Below, piece after piece: positions 11,641 through 22,998 of a stretch of 64,000 nt of DNA. The stretch covers positions 1,099,501-1,163,500 of the forward strand of contig JAHQIY010000005.1 of assembly GCA_019054805.1 (NCBI GenBank). Reading direction: 5' to 3'. Source of the stretch: Brachionus manjavacas (taxonomy: Eukaryota > Rotifera > Eurotatoria > Ploima > Brachionidae). Under the pieces are notes generated by a model. The model did not search any database, had not been told where the DNA came from, and saw only the letters and a list, made by a program, of their open reading frames with translations. Position 1 is the stretch's first letter; each line of letters opens with the position of its first letter. Made by a program: the position numbers and the translations under genes.

Positions 11641-11930
11641 CTGCTTTTTCACTTTTGACTTTTTGCGAATATACATAAGAAAAATATTTTGAATATATAA
11701 AAATAAATTTTACTTAAATTCTAGTAAAATATACACTTATTTCTAATTCGAAGTTAAAATTCTTAAATCTTACTTATGACAAGTAAAATATACATATATA
11801 AATAAAAACACACTTATAAAAACTAAAGCCAAAAATAGAGTTTAGAAAATAATACAACACTAAACAAAAAGTTTAAAATGGAAAAAAAAAACATCATCGC
11901 AGAGTTCACAAAACTCTTCAACAAGAAGTC
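11641..11930. other. Non-coding stretch
   Basis: AT-rich sequence with no supported feature, between the VAV-like fragment and the MULE relic. Confidence 0.35.
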
Positions 11931-12826
11931 TTGAATGGGATTTTCTTAAAGAGTTCAATGACGAGAGTGATTTGGATGACAAAAGTACCATACAACACTG
12001 TACGTTCTTCTCATTCAAAAACAAATTGTAATCTCAAAGTTTTGTGTAAATTGGGTCGCCACAAAATGCTTCAAGAGACTCGTATATTTAAAGGTCATAA
12101 AACTATGGACATTAACGAAGAAATTTTTATAAAATGCCCGGTGCAATATAAAATAATGCGTTGTGGTGATTGTCTCATTTACAAAATATTTCAAAACAAT
12201 CAACATGCAATTGATTGTGATGATATAGTAAATGATCAAGATCTAATACATCCAGAGTCTCACGCATTTGGTATACATCCGAAAGTAAAAGTCATTTTGA
12301 ATGATTTAGTAGAGAAAAATGTACAATATCTTAAGCCACTTCAAGCACATATTTTTTTTAAATACATTAGAAGTTTTAAATGGTGTAATGAAGGGTTTAC
12401 AAATGCCTGACCGTAATCAGATAAAATACTATATTCGAACATATAGAAATCACAAATAGTATTGTAAATTACTATTCTAGGCAAGTGTATGAGGTCAAAT
12501 ATTTTAGAGCTCCGGACAATGACACAATATCAAGGTCGAGAGATATTGACCCTAGTTTGTTTGTTATTAATTGGATTGTCGAAAAGAATTATTTGTATGA
12601 CGATAGATATTATCTCCTATCTGATATTAACTTGATATATCATAGACATCATTATTGCAGCTGTACATGCAAAGATTTCTATAGAAATTTCATTTGTAAG
12701 CACGCGTTGGCATTGGCAATAAAATTAAAACTCAAACTAAAAGGTTTTATTCAAGAGGATTTGTTCGCTACTCGAGCTAAACCTGGCAAAAAGAAAACAA
12801 AGTCAAATCCATTAAGTTATGATTAA
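11931..12826 (+). pseudogene. Internally deleted MULE: N-terminal Zn-binding region joined to SWIM finger
   Basis: The first plus frame (to 12410) has a Cys/His segment (KCPVQYKIMRCGDCLIY, later NNQHAIDC) followed by GIHPKVKVILNDLVEKNVQ, the N-terminal arrangement of Mutator-like transposases. A second frame (12485-12826) has a SWIM zinc finger, CSCTCKDFYRNFICKHALAL (CxCx..CxH), near the usual MULE C-terminus. Only about 75 bp lies between them, so the central DDE catalytic domain of several hundred residues is absent. The first segment starts without a credible ATG context, and stops separate the two frames. It was a transposon and is now a deletion derivative. Confidence 0.6.
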
Positions 12827-13350
12827 ACTAATTTAAAATAATTTTATTTATGTCACTTTTTATATTTTTTACATTTATATGGTTTTTTATACATTTAAAT
12901 AAAGAACTTTACAACAAACTAGATAATTTTACATTATTTTAAAAAGATCTTACGTATATTTAAATTTTCTTATGTAAATTTGCATTTTGTTGTAAGTGTC
13001 AATAACCAGACCCGTATCGATCTTATAACATTAAATTGAATATAAAAAAACACATACATTCTATTGAATTAAATTTAAATTAACTGATATAATCTTCTAG
13101 CCTGTAAAACAATTTTATATCATAAATAGTAATTATTATAATTAAAGATTATTTAAAAAATATAATCTTTGCAAAAATTGGGAAAAATCCTAATAAATCT
13201 TATTAAAATGTATTCATTGAATATTCATTCTAAAAATGTGTATAAATAGAATGAAAATCTACGAGAAATTCTTAATGTTATTTTTTTGGATAATATTTTG
13301 ATTCAAACAAATTTTTATATAGATTTTTACAAGAACGATATTTCAAAATA
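12827..13350. other. Non-coding stretch
   Basis: AT-rich, with no gene or repeat that I can delimit. It may include the 3' end of the adjacent MULE derivative. Confidence 0.35.
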
Positions 13351-13515
13351 ATGGGATGGAAGAAATGTACTTGTCCTTGCCATACTCAAGGAATGATTCA
13401 CATTAGATCCTGTTGCATTGGTGGTTATGTTTATGACAAAAAAAATGAAAATAATTTAGATGAAGAGTTATCCCAATTTACGGTGAACGATAATTTCATA
13501 GAAATTTTTTCGTAG
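13351..13515 (+). CDS. Small Cys-rich ORF, 54 residues
   Basis: ATG (context AAAATAATGGG) to TAG. The first 25 residues hold a dense cysteine cluster, KKCTCPCHTQGM then IRSCCIGG; the rest is acidic and Asn-rich and ends IEIFS. Five Cys and two His in about 20 residues are unusual for chance reading of AT-rich DNA and could bind metal. There is no signal peptide and no recognised family. It could be a real small gene, one exon of a longer gene, or a leftover of the MULE 0.5 kb upstream. Low confidence that it is expressed. Confidence 0.3.
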   Translation: MGWKKCTCPCHTQGMIHIRSCCIGGYVYDKKNENNLDEELSQFTVNDNFIEIFS

Positions 13516-14782
13516 AATAATTTTCTTAAAGATTTATTTTCACAGAATTTTTTTAAGAGATTTAATAAAGAAAAATAATTAAAAAATTATTATCATTTTT
13601 TTCAGAATAATAATCTCTCTGAGAGATTATTCACACAAATCGAAAAAAAATTTTATATTTTCTCTTAATCTACAAAAAACGAAAATTTTAATGGAAAAAA
13701 AATATTTCAAGAGACAAAAAAATAAAAATGCATTCTAAATTTGCTAGTAAAATTTTTTTTTTATTAATTCAATTTTTAAATTTTTCTATTTAGGTTTTTA
13801 ACATAATTTCTATGAAAAAAAATTCAATGAGTATATTTCTATGAAAAATTTTTCCATGAATTTTGTTTAATTTTATTAATTTTCTTCGAATTAATTTTTC
13901 GATGAATTCATACATCATCCAATTTTCTCAATTAAAATATTTTTTTGAATGAATGAAAAATTTTGGAAAATAATTATTGTAGAAGCAATTTTTATATTTT
14001 CGAGGAGCAAATTATTATTTTTTAGAAGAAAAAAAGAAGTATTTATTTAATTAATTAGGAGCAGAAATATTTTTTACTTTAAATTCTAACTTTTAAACAA
14101 CTATGAATCTAAGTGATTTTATCTCAATAAAGCTAATAACGTAATTGCTCTATTTTAGTGACATGTTCTTATGTATCGAACACTGGGTTTCATTTTTACC
14201 TTTTTCGACTAATGCGACATGTCACTATAGTCAAAAAAGGCCTAAAAAATAATTAATTTAATTTATCAAAGAATGTGTCTTTTCTTTTTCTTTTGAATTA
14301 TAAATATTTTTCAGAATTTTAGAATCTTTTTAAAAGGTTACAAATTAAATGACGGATTTACGCTTCATTAAATTCAAAAGTCAATTTTTAATTTTTAATT
14401 CAAGACTGTCATGGTTCTCTGGTTTTACTAAATTTTGTTTAGTTACTTCCGAACCATGCTTGCACGACTAGCATCAAAAACACTAGATTTTACTATCTGA
14501 AATATATTTTTTGATAAATTCACAAAACTTTCTCAACAAAAATATTAAAAATGAATATAATTCAAGAAAAATGAATATTAAATTCACATTGAATTTAAAA
14601 TATTTTTTTTCAGATCCTTCATTTGATCAATACTGATGCATTTTTCTAAGTTAATTTTAAATCCGTGTTGCTCAAAATCTTTGAATTTATGAAGAAATAA
14701 TTATTTATAATAATTTAATTTTTTCTTTAGTAAAAAAATTAAAATTTATTTATTTTTGAATTTTTTACCAAGACCACAGAAA
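13516..14782. other. Non-coding stretch with a short inverted repeat
   Basis: No gene seen. Near 14156-14235 the 10-bp arms AGTGACATGT and ACATGTCACT flank about 60 bp, resembling the ends of a very small DNA transposon. A related palindrome GTGACATGTCAC occurs near 7713, inside the DDX55 intron. Confidence 0.35.
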
Positions 14783-15010
14783 ATGCAACAAAATTTGTTT
14801 CTAACAATTCTTTTGATAGGCATAGGCTGTGATTATAAGATAAAATTGGGACCAATAGCTCGAGCAATTCAGGCTATTTTACGTCAAAAAGAACAAATTT
14901 TCAACACTAAATTTGCAGATGGAATCATTTTCTTCACTAGAATGACATGTATATTGTTAATTTTTTATCATCTACTCAAACTCATTCGTTTCATTACTTT
15001 ACAAAGATAA
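14783..15010 (+). CDS. Hypothetical small membrane protein, 75 residues
   Basis: ATG at 14783, stop at 15008-15010. The product has an N-terminal hydrophobic stretch (LFLTILLIGIG), a basic/polar middle (YKIKLGPIARAIQAILRQKE) and a second hydrophobic stretch (IIFFTRMTCILLIFYHLLKL). It could be a two-pass small membrane protein or a signal-anchored peptide. I do not recognise the family. It ends about 120 bp before the YIPF3 start on the same strand. It could therefore be an independent small gene, an upstream ORF, or the last exon of a gene whose other exons I cannot see; the frame is also open upstream of this ATG to about 14756, next to a possible acceptor. Confidence 0.4.
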   Translation: MQQNLFLTILLIGIGCDYKIKLGPIARAIQAILRQKEQIFNTKFADGIIFFTRMTCILLIFYHLLKLIRFITLQR

Positions 15011-15133
15011 TTTAAAAAATTTTAAAAATTAAAATAAATAATTAAGACAAAAAAAAGTTCAATATTTAAGTAGTAATTTTAAATTTATTAAATTATTTTC
15101 CCCTTTGGATTTCTTTAGAAATAATAATCTAAA

Positions 15134-16108
15134 ATGGAAACTAATGTTCAACAGCGCAAAGTTCAATCAAATGATGATGAAACAAGTATCCCAATGTTTA
15201 ACCAATCCATGGCACAGACTGTCGGGGCTTATGTGTTAAACACAGGCCGAGAAAAAATGCACAAAACTTTAAATATTTATTCTCATATAGATTACCTGAG
15301 ACCTTATTTTGATGTTGAACCCAAGGATGTTCTTAACAGGCTTATTTACTCATTAATTCCCTTTAAAAATAATTTTCTAACTACTGAGCTTTATGGTCCA
15401 CTAATGATATTATTTACTTTATGTGCTATTCTGATTTACCAGATGAAAATAGCGAATCATTCAATTGAAGATGGAACTCTTATCGGAACTGCATTTTTTG
15501 TATGCTTCACTTATTGGATTGGCCTCAGTTCTTTGGTTTCCTCAACATCCTTTATCTGTTATTCATCCATAAGTTTTTTCAATTATTTGAGTTTGATTGT
15601 AAGAAAATTTATCTTTATTTTGGAAAAAAAAATTTTATTTTTTTTAAGGGCTACTCTCTATTCAGTTTTTGTGTTGTTTTGCTCATTGGCACTTTTATAC
15701 ACACTTCTTTTGATCATTTTATATTTTATACTCTTTGGTTGTTCCTTGGTGGAGCATCTGGATTAAAGCTAGCTTACATCACGTTTTCGAATGTCCCGCA
15801 TCCCAACTACAAAATTGGTCTGTCAGCAGGAATCTTTTTAATTCATATGTTTTTTTTGCTATACATCCATTTTGCATATCATGAGCTAGCTGAAGGTATG
15901 ATTTGCTAGATAATTTCAAAAATAAAATATTTTTCTTATTAATCTTGTTTCAGGTGTGTCACATGCTTTATTTATTAAGAAAAATGATAATGATCCTGCA
16001 AAATTAGCTTACACGGTTACGGAGGCTGTAAAGAATATACAAAAGCGGTCAGTTGTAGAATTATCAGACAAAAATGTTTTCAATAATGTAACAAAAAAAA
16101 TATTTTGA
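15134..16108 (+). CDS. YIPF3: YIPF3-like Golgi membrane protein, three exons
   Basis: Proposed CDS is join(15134..15598, 15649..15895, 15954..16108), 288 residues, with GT..AG introns of 50 and 58 bp in phases 0 and 1. The N-terminal cytosolic part leads to LRPYFDVEPKDVLNRL and ELYGPLMILFTL, hallmark segments of YIPF3. They are followed by a Yip1-domain series of about five membrane helices including GTAFFVCFTYWIGLSS, YTLWLFLGGASGL and MFFLLYIHFAYHELAEG. In other animals YIPF3 partners YIPF4 in the Golgi and is involved in Golgi maintenance and traffic. Without splicing the frame is blocked by stops in both introns. A likely polyadenylation signal AATAAA lies about 15 bp past the stop. The N-terminal tail is shorter than in vertebrate YIPF3. 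Confidence 0.9.
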
Positions 16109-16857
16109 ACATAGAAAATTCCAATAAAGTAAAAGGAGAATTTGAAAAACTTTAAATTTTCAAAAAGGAGATAGAATAAGAAACAAAACTGTAAATGGTA
16201 AAAGAATAATTAAATCCATTTTAAATAAAATTGGAATAAATAATATTATTAAAATAATTAGAAATTCAAACTTTTATATAAATAATAGAAGTAATTTTTT
16301 AATGTGAAAACTTTTTGAAGCAAAATAAAAAAAATGAATTTTACTTTTCAAAAAATTCATTATAATAAATATAATGATCAAAATTATATATTCAAATAAA
16401 TTACAATGATAAAAAAGAACAAAATCAAAGATATTTTTTTATATACGATGATTAGTTTATTTTATTTCAAATAAAAGGACGACCGGTTTCGTATACCTAA
16501 TAGAATAAATTTGATAAATTCAAATAATTAAAAAACAAATAAAATAAAATAAAATATAATAAATGAATTAATTAATATTCGAAAAATTAAATAAAATTAA
16601 ATTTAATATTAATTATATAAAAATCAAAAAGAGACTAAAATTTAGTCCCATTATGGTTGTTATCATTTTCCAATATTATAAAAGAAATTCAAAATTAATT
16701 TTTGGTCCATGCCAAATTCACTCACTTGTTTTTAAATGCAACTTTATTTTGTAACAAAAAAAATTTCTTTCTTATATTATCTTTTCCTTTCGATTTAAAA
16801 TTCTCTTTAGAATTCATTTAAATAAATTTGAAAATTTTGGATTTTATTATTCTAAAA
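16109..16857. other. Intergenic region between YIPF3 and the duplicated segment
   Basis: AT-rich low-complexity DNA; includes the YIPF3 3' UTR at its left end. No other feature supported. Confidence 0.4.
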
Positions 16858-18560
16858 GATTTATTTTTTTTTATAGATAATATTTTTATTCTTCAAAAGT
16901 TATTTTCCTTTTAAAAAAGAAAAGCTTAAATAATATTAATATAACTGAGATTTTTATTATAAAATTAGATTTGAAAATATTTGGATTTTTTTGACATTCT
17001 GATTATATGGAAGTGAAATAATTTGATAGAATAAATCTTCAAATTATTTCACAAAGTTTGAGAGATATTCAACATTAGTTTAAACAATGAGGAAAATTCA
17101 AAAAATGAAAAAAATTAGATTAATTTGATGAATTTTATTCTAATCAGATAAAACTTTCCACTTAATAAGTTGGATAAGCTTGTTCATATTTAGCTGGAGC
17201 AGCAGTGGTAGCTTCATAAGTACCATATGATTTAGCTTGTTCATAGGTATCTTGAGTTGGATAAGTTTCTTTTTGGTAAGTTGGGTAAGCTGATGGAGCT
17301 GGATGGGCCTCTTTTTGGTAAGTTGGGTAAGCTGATGGAGCTGAATAAGCAGATGGTGCTGAATAAGAAGATGGAGCTGAATAAGCAGATGGTGCTGAAT
17401 AAGAAGATGGAGCTGGATAAGCTTGTTGTTTGTAGCTTGGATAGCCATTCATTTTAGTTCCGCATGGAGCTGGAACTTGTTCTGGTCTAGCACAAGTCTT
17501 GAGCTTGTTATCCCAAACAGTGTTGTGTGGACATCTCAAAATGTACAAGTAACCATTTGAGCATCTTCTGAATTTTGTGCATGAACCTGGAACACTTGTA
17601 TAATCGATTGAGACGTCGCATTTAGCTACAAATAAAAGAAAATGATTAAAAAAATAGATTTTAAATTCTTGATTTAGAGCAAAATGAATTTACGTGGTTT
17701 TGGAGCATATGGCATTGAAGCGTAGGTTTTTTGGTTGTATGCTTTTTGTGCTGGCTGATAACCATACTCTGGCATTTTGCTATAGCTTGGCTTTTCAGCT
17801 GCTTGGTAAACTGGTTCAGGCATTTTCTGGTAAGTTGGTTTTTGAGCTGGCTGATAACCATATTCTGGCATTTTGCTATAGCTTGTCTTTTCAGCTGCTT
17901 GATAGGTAGGTTCAGCCATTTTGTTGTAGCTTGGCTTTTCGGCTTGTTGATAAGAATTATCCGGCATTGGATATTCAGGCATTTCTACTTCTGGGTAAGA
18001 AGCTGCTTCAACTTTTTGATATTGTTGACCATACATATTTGATCCATGGACTGCGACAGCCAAAATTACCAAAGCAACTAGTCTCAACATATTTTTCTTT
18101 AGCTAGACTTTGTTTTAAAATATTAATTTAATTCGTTTAATTTGTTGAATTATCAGAATATTTTTCAAAATTTATATCCTCTAAAATGGAATGTCATTTT
18201 GAGCTTAAAATCATATTTAGCTTCGTTGATAGCCCTTCAGATAAATTTAAGCAAATAGTTTATGATACTTTTTTTTCAATCCAAAATAGTTCATTTTTAG
18301 GTATCACCATCCAAAGAATATCATATTCAGGTGAACTTTAAATATCATTTTGTCAGATCACTTTTTTCAATTTGATTTATTATAAAATAAACATTAGTTA
18401 AATTCTAGGACATTTTTAATTAAAGTTTGAATTTTTATATCACATTTTCAATCGAAGATCTTGGTGAACGTTCAATTCACTAAGAAGTTATACATAGAAA
18501 TATTTTCACTCAAAATTTTGAATCAAATAAAATAAAGAAAAAATATTTCATAATTTTATC
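16858..18560. repeat. Duplicated segment, copy A (contains a CBM14 gene)
   Basis: This about 1.7 kb block is repeated nearly identically and in the same orientation at about 22390-24512. Similarity covers the 3' flank, the gene, its 68-bp intron, the upstream region and at least 450 bp of promoter-side DNA, so it is a DNA-level duplication and not a retrocopy. It decays into unrelated sequence at about 18560 and thins out left of about 16880. Confidence 0.85.
17162..18090 (-). CDS. Secreted peritrophin-like CBM14 protein with Tyr/Pro repeats (copy A)
   Basis: CDS complement(join(17162..17625, 17694..18090)), 286 residues, one 68-bp GT..AG intron in phase 1. Residues 1-17 are a signal peptide (LRLVALVILAVAVHG). 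Residues about 25-130 are imperfect repeats of YQxAEKPSYxKMPEYGYQPA type. The second exon opens with a CBM14/peritrophin-A chitin-binding domain (about 134-188) with six Cys in the order KCD, SCT, RRCS, LRCP, TCAR, PCG. The tail consists of SYSAPSAYSAP and YPTYQKE repeats rich in Tyr, Ala and Pro. CBM14 proteins bind chitin in extracellular matrices such as peritrophic membrane, cuticle or egg shell. The Tyr-rich repeats suggest an assembling or cross-linked matrix protein. A near-identical paralogue lies 5.95 kb away. Confidence 0.9.
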
Positions 18561-18603
18561 AAACAAGATAAAAATTTGTTAAAAATCATTCTCAATTATT
18601 GCA

Positions 18604-19080
18604 TATTGTTATTACATCATCATTCTAGCCTCAGTATCTAAACACTGTGAATATTTATTGAGTAGATGTGAAGAATTCGCGAATATGTGGAAAATTGAGT
18701 TCAATGCGAAAAAGTCAGCGTACATGTTCATTTCAGACAAGAAAAAATTTCTACTTCTTTTTTGATAAATGGTTTTAACACACCTCTGGTCCCTAGAAAG
18801 ATCTAAAACAAAAATAATGAATCCAGAGTTTATTGACTTTCTATACAAGCAGTTTGCTCAGTCTTGCATACGGAAATCGCTAGACAGTCACTATTGGTGA
18901 CAAAAAACTAGAAGAAATAGATGTTAGACAAAGTTTTTTAATCATAAGAGGCATAGGCATTAAAAAGTTTCAAAAGAGTTCTCCTCTGAATCAAGCTCTT
19001 GAGATTGAAAGTATTAACAACTTTATTTTAAGCACAAATTATTCTTTTTATGTCGAATTATAAACTATGAAATTTTCAAC
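18604..19080 (+). pseudogene. LINE reverse transcriptase relic
   Basis: The plus frame contains a reverse-transcriptase block: ILASVSKHCEYLLSRCEEFA followed by MWKIEFNAKKSAYMF. The position of the YADD active site reads YYII, so it could not be catalytic. Downstream frames show SKEFSSESS-like and KLFF-type motifs seen in the C-terminal part of the same LINE type, separated by stops and shifts. It resembles the LINE at the right edge of this window (WRIKFNPNKTKVVNF), suggesting one family. Confidence 0.65.
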
Positions 19081-19310
19081 AACGTCTTTATAGTAAATTA
19101 TATACGAAAAACATTATTTTTAAGAAAATTGAAAAGTTTATTTTTTTAATTTTGAATTAATTTTGTATCAAATTGAATTTAATATTTTTTGTTTTTTCTG
19201 TCAATTGGGCGTTAAATTTGAATTTAATTAAGATTTTAATTCTATTAGTATTCTATAAATATTCAGGGTAACATATCCCCCCTTTACGAATGCATTGCCC
19301 TCGATGAACT
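19081..19310 (-). mobile_element. LTR-retrotransposon 3' end relic (PPT and LTR start)
   Basis: On the minus strand a polypurine tract AAAGGGGGGATA (about 19285-19274) is followed at 19273 by TGTTACCCTGAATA, a typical LTR start. In the frame just before it the sequence reads EGNAFVKGG. No gag or pol sequence is convincingly preserved. The 3' end of the LTR cannot be placed because it runs into the LINE relic on its left. Confidence 0.45.
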
Positions 19311-20517
19311 CAATTTTTAAAACTTCAGGTGAAAATAAAAATAAATAATTGAAAATTAAATAATTGAAGAATTGAATGATAATCATAAAAATGATTGTTA
19401 TTTTTTTCTCTATTAAAAAAATCTTTGATTTATTTCGAACATCTTATCATAATAGCTTCGTTTGGATTTCATAAAAGAATCCTTATTTAAATCATTAAAA
19501 TTTTTTTGTCTTGAATAGTTGACAACCGTGGGTTTGCTAAAACTGTTCAATCATTTTGTAAAAACTCTTGCATGCCGGATTGCATCAGCTAGCGTTTTTA
19601 CATTATTACTCTCTAACTTGGCCCTAGTTTCGTGTCAAGGATTTTAAAAAAGAACCTAACTAATTCCGACTCATCTATCTTATCTATTTTTTTTGAAATT
19701 GGCTGGAATTTTGATGTATTAGAGTTTTCGATTAAGTGACTTTTTCTTGAAGGGTACTTTTTGCTCCTCCTTCAATTTGTTTTGTTTGATTTATAAAATT
19801 ATCTTCTTCTATTTTCATCTTTTTGATACAGGCCAATAGCTCAGATCTTTTGAAAAGTAGCTCTTTAAACAACTTTTCTGGTTTTCCTGAATTTTGAACA
19901 TTTTAGAGCCATTCCATTTTTTTGGTATAAAATAAAAGATAATTGCCTAAAATTTATTATACTTATTTGAATCTATCAAAGAGTTTTCCTTTTAAGCTTT
20001 TTTACGTTATTTGAATTGATAAATGAATTGTAATTTTTTAAAAAAGGAAGCTTTTTTCATAACTTAATTGTTTATTTTGTTAATTTTTTTGATTGATGTT
20101 TTGTAAGGTTCAGCGAAATATAAAATAATGAGATCAGTTCGAAAATGATATTTGGTCTTTGAAAAAATTTAATAATTAATGAAAGAACAATTTACAAAAA
20201 TGAGATTTTAAAGAGACTGAAGCAAAACGGATCCATTTTTTTAAGAGTAAAACACATGGTTAGATGAATTGAAATAAGTAAAAAGGAAAAGCATATGTTT
20301 AAGTTATGTTCAGTTACAAACAACCAGCTAAGAATGAAATTTAGCGACGATGCTAATGGGATTATCAAATCACCTATTCCAAAGAATAAAGACCAACTTT
20401 TATGTTACATTTTGTTAAATTCAGTTTTAAAAAAAAATAGATTAACATGAAAAATATAAGGTTTTATTTTTTTAGTTTTTCCTTAATTAGTATTTTTTTT
20501 CAGCTTTTTTATTTTTT
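19311..20517. other. Non-coding stretch, possible decayed retroelement
   Basis: The minus strand between about 19910 and 19450 has short open patches (for example AKLESNNVKTLADAIQSGMQ) vaguely like a retroelement gag C-terminal region, but they are too short and broken to support a call. Otherwise nothing seen. Confidence 0.3.
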
Positions 20518-21013
20518 TATTTTGAATCATAGGATATTATAATAAATCAATCTTTTAAGTAATATTGAGGCCTAAGTCTTAAAAATTTTAGTTTTTACTA
20601 CACAAATCATTCAAATAAAAAATTACCAAAAAAAGTTCACTTATTTTAGCCAGAACTAAAGACCCACCTTACGGCGCCCGCCATTTTTCTGGTGCAACTT
20701 TTAGTGTTCTTTCGAGCACAATATAGAACTAAGCTCTAGGACTTTTCCTTCGGTAAACACAACCGTTCAAATGCCAAATTAATGGAATTTTGGATGTGGA
20801 CCAACGGAAAAATAGTATTACTTTTGTTAAGCTTTAGTAAGAGCGGCAGTGAAAATCAAAATCAAAAGATTATATTTCAACTTTCTGTTTTTTATTTTTA
20901 TATGAAAAAATTAATTTTTATATTATCAAGATTAAGGGAGTTAAGACTAGGTTGTTACATTACTCCCCCTTTTTTCAAGAGTCATGGATTAATATCCTAT
21001 GATTCAAAATAAA
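20518..21013 (-). mobile_element. LTR-retrotransposon 3' end relic bounded by an inverted repeat
   Basis: On the minus strand a polypurine tract AAAAAAGGGGGAGTAA (about 20977-20961) precedes TGTAACAACCTAG at 20959, a classic Ty3/gypsy-type PPT-LTR junction. The LTR probably extends several hundred bases leftward. Unusually, TATTTTGAATCATAGGATAT occurs in opposite orientation at both margins (about 20518-20540 and 20990-21013). That pattern belongs to DNA transposons, not LTR elements. Confidence 0.45.
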
Positions 21014-22389
21014 GACATCTCTTGATGTCTTGTGAGTGGGGAAATTTTTTTTTTTTCTGGGGAACAGATCGGATGGTCACATTTTTTGGTGAGCTTCTGT
21101 TCACATTTTGGGCAAGACCCAAAATGAGTTATGGACCTAATCATTCATCCGAATCGAATACTTGGACTATTGAGGTTATCGACATGCTCTGGTCTAGTTG
21201 AGGCAAATTCAACAACTCAAGTAAACCGCGGTCAAAAAAGCAAAATTAAACGACTAGCTATGTCGGCTTTAATAAGTAGTACAATACGGCAAACGGAACT
21301 TTAAAGTTATTGTTAAATGATGAGTAACTATAGACTATAATTTTTAACCGTTTATGTCAATAATATTAGTAAGAAATTTTTTTTCTTTTTTTCATATTTA
21401 ATTTGAATAGTGTAATTAAATTACATTTTTTTTTGTGAGATTAAAATTTTTTTTGACATGTTCCTTTTTGAATTTTTTTAAACAGACTTAAATATTTTTT
21501 GTATTTTTTTCATAAATGTTTTATAAATTAAATTAAAATAAAGAATTAACATGAATAAAGAATAAATTACTTTTATATTTATTTTAACTCGATGAAAAAA
21601 AAATTTATTGAAATATATGAAAAACCGATGAATTTTTTTTTTCATTGAGGCAACATCAAATTTTAATTTGACTGGGTATTGACCGAATTTACCGAAATAT
21701 AACTTTAACTAAAAAAAAAGGGACTAAAAAAAGTTAAAGACTTTATTTTATGCATATTCAGATTCCTCTCCTCAAGATCTATAAGAACATAAGGCTTGTT
21801 AAAAATAAATTCAAAAACAGAAGAGATATAACGAAATTTCAAATTTCGTCACCAAATTAACATTATAAACATTTAGACAGTTTTACCATATTTAAATTTT
21901 ATTTCTCTTTTATTTAAACATTAAAATAATGATATATATATTTATTTTATTTTAAATAAATCTTTTAAAAAAATCATATAAAGTCTGTCTTAAACTAAAA
22001 ATTATTCTAAACTAAAACTTTTTCATTAAAAGAACGACTCTTCTAAAAATGTTAGCTAAATAAAAGTAATTCATGATAATAACCTTAACCCTGACTTTAA
22101 TTTTTTCGAATAAAATTGTTATTCATTGTCTTATTTTTTGTTTCTTACCAAACATACCGAAATTTGTCATTTTATTTAAACGGTACTAATGAATATTTGA
22201 AAATTTTCAAGCAAAGGACAAATTAATTTTTTATGAATAAAAAAAGCAAATAATTTTAAAAAAGTTTTGTAATCGGCTAACATTTTATGATTTAAATAAA
22301 AAAATCATGTTTTTTTTGGGGGATAGAAAATTTTTACAAAGTCAACCATGAAAGGCGTTAGTCAATCCAAAGAAAAACTTTCAATTTCG
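21014..22389. other. Non-coding stretch
   Basis: No gene or clear repeat recognised. A moderately GC-richer patch (21060-21260) follows the LTR relic and may be decayed retroelement internal sequence. Confidence 0.35.
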
Positions 22390-22578
22390 CGTTTTTTTAT
22401 TCTATAGATAATTTTTTTTATTCGTCAAAAGCTTTTCCCTTTCAAAAAAAAACAGCTTAAATAATATTAATTTAACTGAGATTTTTATAATAAAATTAGA
22501 TTTGAAAATATTTGGATTTTTTTGACATTCTGATTATATGGAAGTGAAATAATTTGATAGATTAAATCTTCAAATTAT

Positions 22579-22998
22579 TTTAGGTATAGAGAACGAAAAT
22601 ATTTAAAAGTAAAAATCCTTTCTGTACTTTTTGTACTTTTTCTAATTATTTTATTTGGCACTGTTCCTTTTTATACTTTCTGTACTTTTTGTACTTTTTC
22701 ATAACTTAAATTTATTTGGCCCTGTTCCTTTTTGTACTTTTTGTACTTAATGGTAATAAAAAAAACCTTTATATTAATATTTAATATTTTAAATATAAAT
22801 TTTAAGTTTAACTAATATTTTTCTGACCTCCAGCATACCCGAATTCCTGAACCAGGGCTCCGCCCCGGACCCCGTTTAAGTTTTAATAAAATGATTAAAA
22901 TAACCATTAATCACAAAAATAATATTTTGAAAAAGTAAAAAAAGTACAGAAAGGAAAATGATTTCTCCAAAGTTTGGTCTCATTGTCTATCCATGAAT
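22579..22998. mobile_element. Non-autonomous hAT-like element with empty-site comparison
   Basis: In copy A the sequence reads straight through CAAATTATTT-CACAAAG. In copy B this point is interrupted and AATTATTT appears on both sides, an 8-bp target-site duplication as in hAT elements. Ends are imperfect inverted repeats: left TAGGTATAGAGAACGA, right complement CATGGATAGACAATGA (11 of 16 match). Subterminal tracts of CTTTCTGTACTTTTTGTACT are mirrored at the other end. Inside is a GC-rich hairpin CCAGGGCTCCGCCCCGGA near 22852. The right end recurs at 59260-59571, beside the hAT transposase relic. Confidence 0.75.

Noticed and set aside
12015-12239. Minus-strand ORF within the MULE relic
   Set aside because: Antisense to the Cys/His-rich N-terminal MULE frame.
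17257-18131. Several plus-strand open frames opposite the CBM14 genes (also at 23211-24085)
   Set aside because: They are antisense shadows of the repetitive minus-strand coding sequence, with no signal or domain of their own, and appear in both copies only because the gene is duplicated.
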